NCBI RefSeq assembly: GCF_026686735.1
Contig: NZ_CP113432.1
Location: 5,197,001 to 5,261,000, forward strand
Direction: 5' to 3'
Source of the DNA: Pseudomonas triclosanedens
Lineage (GTDB): Bacteria; Pseudomonadota; Gammaproteobacteria; Pseudomonadales; Pseudomonadaceae
DNA: 64,000 nucleotides
Shown here piece after piece: positions 54,434 to 64,000 of the stretch. How positions within the stretch are numbered: position 1 is the stretch's first letter; the number at the start of each line of letters is the position of its first letter. The translations under genes were made by a program, and so were the position numbers. The notes under the pieces are model-generated. The model searched no databases and was not told where the DNA came from. It worked only from the letters and a program-made list of their open reading frames with translations.

Positions 54434-54860
54434 GCAGCTGCTTGGCGCGCTGGCAGAAAGCATCGACCATCGTGTTCGCCGCCTGGGTGAACAGCGGCCC
54501 CAGAGTCGCCTTGACCAGCGCCCCGGCGTAATCGAAGGTCAGGTCCAAGGATATCTTGCAGGCTTTGTCGCCCAGCGCCTTGAAGGTCCACACCCCGTGC
54601 AGCTGGGTAAACGGCCCCTCTTCGAGATTCATCTCGATGCTCTCGCCCGGCACCAACACGTTCCTGGTGGTGAAACGCTGGGTAATGCTGCCCTTGGCTA
54701 CGGTCAGCTCGGCGAGCATCGACATTTCGCTCTCCTCAAGGACGGTTGCAGCCGAACACCAAGGCAGGAATTTCGGGTAGCCCGCGACATCGTTGACCAG
54801 ATCGTACAGCGCCCTCGCCGGGTAGGGCAGCAGCGCGGAACGCTGGATATGCGTGCTCAT
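54426..54860 (-). CDS. ratA: RatA/PasT-type START-like protein
   Basis: The protein has 144 residues from MSTHIQRSALLPYPAR. SRPBCC/START-type fold (VNDVAGYPKFLPWCSAATV, WTFKALGDKACKISLDLTFDY). Relatives are E. coli RatA, reported to hinder 70S formation, and eukaryotic Coq10, which binds ubiquinone; either role is possible. Longer upstream reading rejected. Divergent from smpB, 158 bp. Confidence 0.9.
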   Translation of the reverse strand: MSTHIQRSALLPYPARALYDLVNDVAGYPKFLPWCSAATVLEESEMSMLAELTVAKGSITQRFTTRNVLVPGESIEMNLEEGPFTQLHGVWTFKALGDKACKISLDLTFDYAGALVKATLGPLFTQAANTMVDAFCQRAKQLHG

Positions 54861-55003
54861 AGACGTCTCGCTTCGTGTTGTGGGGCGCCTACCGGGCACC
54901 CTCTGATCAAAAAACAGCGCGCATTCTCCGAGATTAGCCACGCCCTCTCAAGCTTGCGCACCCGTCAAGCGATGCGCAGATAGCCGCGCGGCGAGCGACT
55001 CCC

Positions 55004-55009
55004 TATAAT
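55004..55009 (+). promoter_or_regulatory. Perfect -10 element (TATAAT) just before smpB
   Basis: TATAAT ends only 9 bases before the smpB ATG, so transcription would start about 1-4 bases before or at the start codon. No good -35 was found at 16-18 bp and no Shine-Dalgarno precedes the ATG. Confidence 0.6.
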
Positions 55010-55018
55010 GCGCGGCCT

Positions 55019-55498
55019 ATGGCTAAACAGAAGAAACACCCTTCGGGGACCATCGCGCAGAACAAGAAGGCTCTGCACGACTACTTCATCGAGCAACGCT
55101 TCGAGGCGGGAATCGCCCTGGCCGGCTGGGAAGTCAAAAGCCTGCGTGCCGGCAAGGCGCAGCTGGTGGACAGTTACGTGCTGCTCAAGGACGGAGAGGC
55201 CTGGCTGCTGGGCAGCCACATCACTCCGCTGACCACCGCCAGCACGCACGTCATCGCCGACCCAGTGCGCACCCGCAAGCTGCTGCTGCACAAGCGCGAG
55301 CTGGGCAAGCTGTTTGGCGCAGTCCAGCAGAAGGGCTATGCCTGCGTCGCGTTGTCGATGTACTGGAAGAAGCACCTGATCAAGTGCGAAATCGCACTGG
55401 CCAAGGGCAAGAAGGAGTACGACAAGCGCGATACTGCGAAGGAGCGCGACTCCAACCGCGAAATCCAGCGCGCCATTCGTCACGGCAAGGATGACTGA
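55019..55498 (+). CDS. smpB: SsrA-binding protein SmpB
   Basis: Partner of tmRNA in ribosome rescue. The protein has 159 residues: [57 protein letters not shown] and a basic C-terminal tail ([23 protein letters not shown]) that enters the decoding centre. The start is the family start yet has no ribosome binding site. The ssrA gene itself is not in this window. Convergent with lldR. Confidence 0.97.
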   Translation: MAKQKKHPSGTIAQNKKALHDYFIEQRFEAGIALAGWEVKSLRAGKAQLVDSYVLLKDGEAWLLGSHITPLTTASTHVIADPVRTRKLLLHKRELGKLFGAVQQKGYACVALSMYWKKHLIKCEIALAKGKKEYDKRDTAKERDSNREIQRAIRHGKDD

Positions 55499-55502
55499 GC
55501 CT

Positions 55503-55530
55503 CGCGCGCCCGCCAATGCGAAGGCGCGCG
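55503..55530. other. GC-rich hairpin between smpB and lldR
   Basis: CGCGCGCC ... GGCGCGCG with a 12-base loop in the 36-bp gap between convergent stops. Possible bidirectional terminator without T runs. Confidence 0.45.
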
Positions 55531-55534
55531 CCGG

Positions 55535-56311
55535 CTATACGTCGATAGCCCCCTGACGCCGCTGTGCCCGCTGCAGGCGCAACTCCTTCGCTTGCACTTC
55601 GGCCAGCACTTCCTGCACGTAGTCGATGTGCCGCTGGGAAATTTCCCGCGCCGCTTCCGCCTCCCCGGCCGCGATAGCCTCGTAGAGGTCGCGGTGCTGA
55701 CGCATCAGTTGCTCGCGAGTCTCGTCTCGTTGCGCATACATGCCGCCGATGTTGGTCACCACGTTGCGCTTGAGCAGGTCGAACAGCCCGCGAATGGTGT
55801 GCAGCAGCACGGCATTGTGGCTGGCCTCGGCGATGGCCAAATGAAAGGCCGCGTCCGCCGCACCCTCTTCCGCCCGGCTGACCTTGCCCTGGCGCTGGTA
55901 GCAATCCTGCAGCGTGTCGAATGCCTGCTTCAGGCGCTGGTGATCCACCTCGGTTGCCCGCAGCGCTGCGTAGTAGGCGCACGCCCCCTCCAGCGTATGG
56001 CGGAACTCCAGCAAATCGCGCTGCGCTTCAGGACTGCTCTCCAGCAAGTGCAGCAGTGGATCGCTGAACATCGAGCCCAGCCCCTCGCTGACATAGTTGC
56101 CGCCCCCCTGGCGACTGATCAGCAACCCTTTGGCCGCCAGCTTCTGGATCGCCTCACGCAGCGATGGCCGTGACACCCCGAACTGCTCGGACAGCACACG
56201 CTCGGCGGGCAGCCGCTCGCCGGCCTTGAGGGTGCCTTCCAGAATCATCGCCTCCAGGCGTTCGACGATGTCGTCCGACAGACGGCGCTGCTTGACCTGA
56301 CCAAAACTCAT
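55535..56311 (-). CDS. lldR: GntR/FadR-family lactate regulator LldR
   Basis: Repressor of the lld operon, released by lactate. The protein has 258 residues starting MSFGQVKQRRLSDD; the 15-codon upstream extension is not needed. N-terminal winged helix (LSEQFGVSRPSLREAIQKLAAKGLL) and FCD ligand domain (EFRHTLEGACAYYAALRAT, FHLAIAEASHN, metal His residues). Divergent from lldP with an LldR/PdhR-type operator between. Confidence 0.95.
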   Translation of the reverse strand: MSFGQVKQRRLSDDIVERLEAMILEGTLKAGERLPAERVLSEQFGVSRPSLREAIQKLAAKGLLISRQGGGNYVSEGLGSMFSDPLLHLLESSPEAQRDLLEFRHTLEGACAYYAALRATEVDHQRLKQAFDTLQDCYQRQGKVSRAEEGAADAAFHLAIAEASHNAVLLHTIRGLFDLLKRNVVTNIGGMYAQRDETREQLMRQHRDLYEAIAAGEAEAAREISQRHIDYVQEVLAEVQAKELRLQRAQRRQGAIDV

Positions 56312-56433
56312 CTTCACGGACTCCTTCGTCCAAACCCTCTGCGACGCTATCTGCACGTCACGCGCGGCAGCCTAACCATCCCCACCACCGACAACAAGCG
56401 CAGGCCCCCGACAGGAGACGCCATCGACAAAAG

Positions 56434-56447
56434 TTGCAGTGCTGCAA
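56434..56447. repeat. Inverted repeat TTGCAG-TG-CTGCAA in the lldR-lldP gap
   Basis: Six-base arms with a 2-base centre, 63 bp upstream of the LldR-type operator. It may be a second operator or part of the lldR promoter. The rest of the 331-bp gap holds the lldP operator and the CA motif; otherwise I see nothing. Confidence 0.4.
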
Positions 56448-56496
56448 ATTGACACGCCGACAGCAGGGCTTTTACCCTGAGCGCTCGGCATTGTAA

Positions 56497-56511
56497 ATTG
56501 GTCTTACCAAT
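56497..56511. promoter_or_regulatory. Putative LldR operator
   Basis: ATTGGT-CTT-ACCAAT is a perfect inverted repeat matching the FadR-subfamily (LldR/PdhR) pattern TTGGT-N3-ACCAA. It lies about midway between the divergent lldR and lldP genes, 132 bp before lldP. Confidence 0.82.
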
Positions 56512-56618
56512 CCATCAACGAGCCGATTGCACGACTACAACGCCGTGATCAGTCGACCGCCTGCCAGCGCGCCACAAGCGCAACGGAATCGCCCGACCGG
56601 CAACAAGGCCCTCCACCC

Positions 56619-56627
56619 AAAAACAAT
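56619..56627 (+). promoter_or_regulatory. Candidate Hfq/Crc CA motif at the lldP ribosome binding site
   Basis: AAAAACAAT (AAA AAC AAT) fits AANAANAAN and abuts the Shine-Dalgarno AGGGAG (56629-56634) of lldP. Position and pattern fit translational repression by Hfq/Crc relieved by CrcZ. Confidence 0.55.
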
Positions 56628-56642
56628 TAGGGAGCCAATCAG

Positions 56643-58319
56643 ATGCAAACCTGGCAGCAGATCTACACCCCGCTCGGCAGCCTTGGCCTGTCGGCGCTGG
56701 TCGCAGTAGTACCGATCGTCTTCTTCTTCCTCGCCCTTGCCGTGTTCCGCCTAAAGGGCCACGTCGCAGGCAGCATCACTCTCGCCCTCTCTGTCGTCAT
56801 CGCCATCGCCGCATTCGGCATGCCGGCCGACATGGCCATCGCCGCCGCCGGCTATGGCTTCGCCTACGGACTATGGCCGATCGCCTGGATCATCGTGGCA
56901 GCGGTGTTCCTCTACAAACTCACAGTCAAGAGCGGCCAGTTCGAGGTGATCCGCAGCTCGGTACTGTCGATCACCGGCGACCAGCGCCTGCAAGTCCTGC
57001 TGATCGGCTTCTCCTTCGGCGCCTTCCTTGAAGGTGCCGCCGGCTTCGGCGCTCCGGTGGCCATCACCGCGGCACTGCTGGTCGGCCTGGGCTTCAACCC
57101 GCTGTATGCCGCCGGCCTGTGCCTGATCGCCAATACCGCACCGGTAGCCTTCGGCGCCCTCGGCATCCCGATCATAGTGGCGGGCCAGGTCACCGGAATC
57201 GACGCATTCAAGATCGGCGCAATGACCGGCCGCCAACTGCCGTTCCTGTCGATTCTCGTGCCGTTCTGGCTGGTGTTCATGATGGATGGCCTCAAAGGCG
57301 TGAAGGAAACCTGGCCGGCCGCGCTGGTTGCCGGAGGCAGCTTCGCCATTACCCAGTACTTCACCTCCAACTTCATCGGCCCGGAACTGCCCGACATCAC
57401 CTCCGCCCTGGTCAGCCTGATTTCCCTGACCCTGTTCCTGAAAGTCTGGCAGCCGGCCGGCGAGCGTGAAGTGGTCGCCACCGCTGGCGGCGCTGCCGTC
57501 CTGGGCGGTAACGGCCCGCGCAGCGCCGAACCCACCCCCTACAGTTTCGGAGAAATCCTCAAGGCCTGGTCGCCCTTCCTGGTGCTGACCGTACTGGTCA
57601 CCATCTGGACCCTGAAACCGTTCAAGGCCATGTTTGCGCCGGGCGGCGCACTGTATAACCTGGTGTTCAACTTCCCGATTCCGCACCTCGACCAACTGAT
57701 AGTGAAGACCGCCCCGATCGTCGCCAACCCGACGCCTATCGCCGCCGTGTTCAAGCTGGATCCGGTATCGGCCACCGGCACCGCGATCTTCCTTTCCGCC
57801 GTACTGTCGATGTTCATTCTGCGCATTGGCGCGAAAACTGGTCTTACCACTTTCAAAGAAACCCTGATCGAACTCAAATGGCCGATCCTTTCCATCGGCA
57901 TGGTCCTGGCCTTCGCCTTCGTCACCAACTACTCGGGCATGTCCACCACCCTGGCGCTTGTCCTGGCCGGCACCGGCGCGGCGTTCCCGTTCTTCTCGCC
58001 GTTCCTCGGCTGGCTGGGCGTGTTCCTGACCGGTTCGGATACCTCATCCAACGCCCTGTTCAGCTCGCTGCAGTCCACCACCGCACACCAGATCGGGGTC
58101 AACGACACCCTGCTGGTGGCCGCCAACACCAGCGGTGGCGTGACCGGCAAGATGATCTCGCCGCAATCCATCGCCGTGGCGTGCGCTGCTACCGGCATGG
58201 TCGGCAAGGAGTCCGACCTGTTCCGCTTCACCCTCAAGCACAGTCTGATGTTCGCAGCCATGGTGGGTCTGATCACTCTGGCGCAGGCGTACATTTTCAC
58301 CGGCATGCTCGTGCACTGA
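56643..58319 (+). CDS. lldP: L-lactate permease
   Basis: Inner-membrane lactate (glycolate) proton symporter. The protein has 558 residues with about 12-14 hydrophobic helices. LctP-family motifs [17 protein letters not shown] (residues ~120-136), [26 protein letters not shown], and [17 protein letters not shown] near the C-terminus. First gene of lldP-lldD-dld. AGGGAG precedes ATG. The 199 bp before lldD show no clear terminator. Confidence 0.97.
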   Translation: MQTWQQIYTPLGSLGLSALVAVVPIVFFFLALAVFRLKGHVAGSITLALSVVIAIAAFGMPADMAIAAAGYGFAYGLWPIAWIIVAAVFLYKLTVKSGQFEVIRSSVLSITGDQRLQVLLIGFSFGAFLEGAAGFGAPVAITAALLVGLGFNPLYAAGLCLIANTAPVAFGALGIPIIVAGQVTGIDAFKIGAMTGRQLPFLSILVPFWLVFMMDGLKGVKETWPAALVAGGSFAITQYFTSNFIGPELPDITSALVSLISLTLFLKVWQPAGEREVVATAGGAAVLGGNGPRSAEPTPYSFGEILKAWSPFLVLTVLVTIWTLKPFKAMFAPGGALYNLVFNFPIPHLDQLIVKTAPIVANPTPIAAVFKLDPVSATGTAIFLSAVLSMFILRIGAKTGLTTFKETLIELKWPILSIGMVLAFAFVTNYSGMSTTLALVLAGTGAAFPFFSPFLGWLGVFLTGSDTSSNALFSSLQSTTAHQIGVNDTLLVAANTSGGVTGKMISPQSIAVACAATGMVGKESDLFRFTLKHSLMFAAMVGLITLAQAYIFTGMLVH

Positions 58320-58518
58320 CCGTGACTTGATCGGCTGCGCGTCGGCGATGCTGCGTGAAAATGGCCTCGGGAAGCCGCTTGCGCCTGGTGCATTGCGGTG
58401 CCGCCCGAAGGGAGAGCGGAGAGAGTACAACTCACTTGCAGGCTTCTCCCTCGGCCAGTTTCACCCGGTCTCGCTGACGCTCGTTCGATCCAACTCTTTT
58501 CAATAACGGAAGAGCCCC

Positions 58519-59664
58519 ATGATCATCTCTGCCTCTACCGACTACCGCGCCGCAGCCCAACGCAAGCTGCCACCGTTCCTCTTCCACTACGCCGACGGCG
58601 GCGCCTACGCCGAGCGCACGCTGCGCAACAACGTCGACGACCTGGCGGGCATCGCCCTGCGCCAGCGTGTACTGAAGAACATGTCCGAGCTGAGCCTCCA
58701 GACGAAGCTGTTCGACGAAACGCTGAGCATACCCGTCGCCCTGGCTCCGGTCGGCCTCACCGGCATGTACGCCCGGCGCGGAGAGGTACAGGCGGCCCGC
58801 GCAGCGGCGGCCAAGGGCATCCCGTTCACTATGTCCACAGTGTCTGTCTGCCCGATCGAGGAAGTCGCCCCGGCGATCGACCGCCCCATGTGGTTCCAGC
58901 TCTATGTGCTGAAGGACCGCGGCTTCATGCGCAACGCCCTGGAGCGCGCCAAGGCCGCGGGCGTCACGACACTGGTATTCACCGTCGACATGCCGGTGCC
59001 CGGTGCGCGCTATCGTGACGCCCACTCCGGCATGAGCGGCCCGAACGCACCGTTGCGCCGCGTCTGGCAAGCCATGACGCATCCGCAATGGGCGCTGGAT
59101 GTCGGCCTGCTCGGCAAGCCGCACGACCTCGGCAACATCTCCAAGTACCGTGGCAACCCCACCGGCCTGGCCGACTACATCGGCTGGCTGGGCGCCAACT
59201 TCGACCCATCGATTTCCTGGAAGGACCTGGAGTGGATCCGCGAGTTCTGGGATGGCCCGATGGTCATCAAGGGTATCCTCGACCCCGAGGACGCGAAGGA
59301 TGCCGTGAAATTCGGCGCCGACGGCATCGTCGTCTCCAATCACGGTGGCCGCCAGCTCGACGGCGTACTCTCCAGTGCGCGCGCTCTGCCGGCGATTGCC
59401 GACGCGGTGAAGGGCGATCTGAAGATCCTCGCCGACTCCGGCATCCGCAACGGCCTGGACGTAGTCCGCATGATCGCCCTCGGCGCGGATACCGTGCTCA
59501 TCGGCCGCGCCTTCCTCTACGCCCTGGCCACCCACGGCGAGGACGGCGTGAAGAACCTGCTGGACCTGTTCGACAAGGAAATGCGCGTGGCAATGGTACT
59601 CACCGGCGCCAAGACCATCGGCGAGATCACCAGGGATTCGCTGGTGCGCGAACTGGGCGCCTGA
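58519..59664 (+). CDS. lldD: L-lactate dehydrogenase (quinone, FMN)
   Basis: Membrane-associated FMN enzyme oxidising L-lactate to pyruvate. The protein has 381 residues, starting [18 protein letters not shown]. Alpha-hydroxy-acid oxidase motifs: [27 protein letters not shown], and the active-site [12 protein letters not shown] with the catalytic His, then [26 protein letters not shown] precedes ATG. Confidence 0.97.
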   Translation: MIISASTDYRAAAQRKLPPFLFHYADGGAYAERTLRNNVDDLAGIALRQRVLKNMSELSLQTKLFDETLSIPVALAPVGLTGMYARRGEVQAARAAAAKGIPFTMSTVSVCPIEEVAPAIDRPMWFQLYVLKDRGFMRNALERAKAAGVTTLVFTVDMPVPGARYRDAHSGMSGPNAPLRRVWQAMTHPQWALDVGLLGKPHDLGNISKYRGNPTGLADYIGWLGANFDPSISWKDLEWIREFWDGPMVIKGILDPEDAKDAVKFGADGIVVSNHGGRQLDGVLSSARALPAIADAVKGDLKILADSGIRNGLDVVRMIALGADTVLIGRAFLYALATHGEDGVKNLLDLFDKEMRVAMVLTGAKTIGEITRDSLVRELGA

Positions 59665-59742
59665 ACGACGCCCCCACGAAACACAGCCTGATTGACCGGG
59701 GTACGCGGCGCGCCAGATGCCACGGCCCCGCGAGGAGATTGC

Positions 59743-62550
<2,808 letters not shown>

Positions 62551-62576
62551 GGCCTCAGGATGGGCGGAGCGCATGC

Positions 62577-62593
62577 GTTAACCCGCCCTTAAT
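62577..62593 (+). promoter_or_regulatory. PmrA-box-like direct repeat upstream of pmrA
   Basis: GTTAAC-N5-CTTAAT: two TTAA cores 11 bp apart, the spacing of the PmrA box (YTTAAK-N5-YTTAAK). The second half fits well; the first deviates at its outer bases. It lies 76-92 bp before pmrA, so autoregulation is plausible. A TATCCT at about 62633 could be the -10. Confidence 0.5.
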
Positions 62594-62668
62594 CCACCGC
62601 CGCCACCCTCTGCCAGAAATGCGAAGCGCCGGCTATCCTGCTGCACAGGACCGGCTGAGGGGGCATCG

Positions 62669-63346
62669 ATGAGAATCCTGCTGGCGGAAGACGACCAGTT
62701 GCTGGGCGACGGCATTCGAGCCGGACTCAGCCTGGAGGGCGACACCGTGGACTGGGTGAACGATGGCCTGGCCGCCGACCTGGCACTGGAGACCGACGAA
62801 TTCGACCTGCTGGTGCTCGACCTCGGCCTGCCGCGCAAGGACGGCCTGGAAGTGCTGCGCAACCTGCGCCGCCGCGGCGACCTCACCCCCGTGCTGATCC
62901 TCACCGCCCGCGACAAGGTCGCCGACCGCGTGGCCGGCCTCGACGCAGGCGCGGACGACTACCTCACCAAGCCCTTCGATCTCGACGAACTGCTCGCCCG
63001 CGTCCGCGCGCTCACCCGCCGCCGCACCGGACGCGCAGCCCCACTGCTGCAGCACGGCGAGCTGCAACTGGACCCGGCCACGCATCAGGTGACCCTCGCC
63101 GGCGCCTCAGTCGATCTCGCTCCCCGCGAATACGCGCTACTGCGCCTGCTGCTGGAACAGCGCGGCAAGGTGTTGTCACGTACCCGCCTGGTGGAAGCGC
63201 TCTACGGCTGGGACGGCGACCTGGAGAGCAATGCCATCGAGGTCCATGTCCATCATCTGCGGCGCAAGCTCGGCAACGGCCTGATCCGCACCGTGCGCGG
63301 CATCGGCTACGGTATCGACCGCCCCGCAGAATCCCCCACGCCGTGA
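62669..63346 (+). CDS. pmrA: Response regulator PmrA (OmpR family)
   Basis: Controls lipid A aminoarabinose modification and cationic-peptide (polymyxin) resistance with PmrB. The protein has 225 residues: receiver (LAEDDQLLGDGIRAGL, phospho-Asp in LVLDLGLPRKDG, Lys in DDYLTKPFDLDEL) and winged helix (ALLRLLLEQRGKVLSR ... NAIEVHVHHLRRKLG ... VRGIGYGID). The sequence is very close to P. aeruginosa PmrA as I remember it. AGGGGG lies before ATG. The stop overlaps pmrB as GTGA. Confidence 0.93.
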   Translation: MRILLAEDDQLLGDGIRAGLSLEGDTVDWVNDGLAADLALETDEFDLLVLDLGLPRKDGLEVLRNLRRRGDLTPVLILTARDKVADRVAGLDAGADDYLTKPFDLDELLARVRALTRRRTGRAAPLLQHGELQLDPATHQVTLAGASVDLAPREYALLRLLLEQRGKVLSRTRLVEALYGWDGDLESNAIEVHVHHLRRKLGNGLIRTVRGIGYGIDRPAESPTP

Positions 63347-64000
63347 CGGGAACCCCGCGCCGCGCCGGCTCTCTCAACCGCCGCCTGCTGCTGTTGCTGA
63401 TCGGCGGCATCTCGCTGTGCTGGCTGATCGCCGGCGTGTTCACCTATCACCTGACGCGCCAGCAGGTGAACCACCTCTACGACCAGGACATGATCGACTT
63501 CGGCCAGGCCGCGCTCAGCCTGGTGGATATTGCCGATTCGGTAGACGCGCAACCCACACCACCCGGCGACATCCTCGCGCGTAGCCGCAAGGCCATCGAG
63601 GGCCTGCCGCTGATCCGCCGCGAAGCCACACTCGGCTACTCAATCTGGTACCAGGGACAGCGCCTGCTTGCCACCAGGCATCCGCCGTCGGGCATCGAGG
63701 CGCAACCCCTGGGCTTCTCCAACCTCGAACAGGACGGCATGAAATGGCGCGTCCTGCAGATCGCCTCGTCGGGAGCGGACGGCGTGCGCATCTGGGTCTT
63801 CGAAGACCTGCACTACCGCTCCAAGACCTTGCGCCTATTGCTGTTCAGCGCACTGTTCCCTCTGCTGGTTGCCCTGCCGCTATTCCTCGTGCTGGTATGG
63901 CTCGGCGTACGCCAGGGCCTCGCGCCGTTGCGCAGCCTGATCGATCAGGTTCACCAGCGCGGCGCCCACAGCCTGCACCCACTGTCGCTGAGCCGCGCGC
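63343..64000 (+). CDS. pmrB: Sensor kinase PmrB, 3' end cut by window
   Basis: Frame open from a GTG overlapping the pmrA stop (GTGA) to the window end, 219 codons. First membrane helix LLLLLIGGISLCWLIAGVF (~15-35), a ~120-residue periplasmic sensor part (DQDMIDFGQAALSLVDIADS ... LGYSIWYQGQ), second helix LLLFSALFPLLVALPLFLVLVWLGV (~165-190) and the beginning of the HAMP linker (RQGLAPLRSLIDQV). Kinase domains lie beyond the edge. The GTG start is inferred from the overlap. Confidence 0.9.
   Translation, partial: MTGTPRRAGSLNRRLLLLLIGGISLCWLIAGVFTYHLTRQQVNHLYDQDMIDFGQAALSLVDIADSVDAQPTPPGDILARSRKAIEGLPLIRREATLGYSIWYQGQRLLATRHPPSGIEAQPLGFSNLEQDGMKWRVLQIASSGADGVRIWVFEDLHYRSKTLRLLLFSALFPLLVALPLFLVLVWLGVRQGLAPLRSLIDQVHQRGAHSLHPLSLSRA

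Overview
The window is a GC-rich, densely coded chromosomal segment of a Pseudomonas. Gene order is that of the P. aeruginosa PAO1 block from about PA4725 to PA4777 as I remember it (cbrA, cbrB, crcZ, pcnB ... lldPDE, pmrAB). Differences from PAO1 point to a related species of the P. aeruginosa group (P. citronellolis or P. nitroreducens type) rather than P. aeruginosa itself; the species is inference. I see no insertion sequence, prophage, CRISPR array or rRNA operon. The first gene (cbrA) and the last gene (pmrB) are cut by the window edges.

Layout. 1-4,990: the CbrA/CbrB two-component system and the small RNA CrcZ, which relieves catabolite repression, with a CbrB-type operator and a sigma-54 promoter. 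4,990-10,924: pcnB-folK, panB-panC-panD (pantothenate) and pgi. 10,967-24,466: the most variable part. It holds a divergent GlxA-type regulator / exported DJ-1-like pair, acetyl-CoA synthetase, an MpaB-type oxygenase, an orphan LuxR-type response regulator, a giant DUF748 protein, two tandem DUF2845 proteins, a rhomboid protease, CsbD and BON stress proteins behind a sigma-54-like promoter, and a zinc-site membrane protein. 24,563-34,802 (minus strand): the translation/transcription cluster tpiA-secG-tRNA-Leu-tRNA-fMet-rimP-nusA-infB-rbfA-truB-rpsO-pnp. 34,868-41,156: glmM-folP-ftsH, rlmE, divergent yhbY, and greA with a DUF4149 gene. 41,153-51,114 (minus): carA-lysE type gene-carB-greA, dapB, and dnaJ-dnaK-grpE. 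51,285-55,498: recN, fur, omlA/bamE, rnfH-ratA, smpB. 55,535-62,550: the lactate locus lldR / lldP-lldD-D-lactate dehydrogenase. 62,669-end: pmrA-pmrB.

How the parts connect. CrcZ titrates Hfq/Crc away from mRNAs that carry A-rich (AAnAAnAAn) motifs. Such motifs lie directly at the ribosome binding sites of two carbon-catabolism genes in this same window, acs (13,175) and lldP (56,619), so the window seems to contain both the regulator and candidate targets. Several control elements can be read directly: a sigma-32 promoter for grpE-dnaK-dnaJ back to back with a LexA box for recN, an LldR-type operator, a PmrA-box-like repeat, an attenuator-like leader before carA, and the rpsO-pnp processing hairpin.

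Most of the window is conserved core genome. No clearly undescribed multi-gene system stands out. The best candidates for new biology are the zinc-site membrane protein downstream of pnp, the GlxA/DJ-1 pair, the sigma-54-like promoter of the BON/CsbD genes, and the apparently leaderless smpB.
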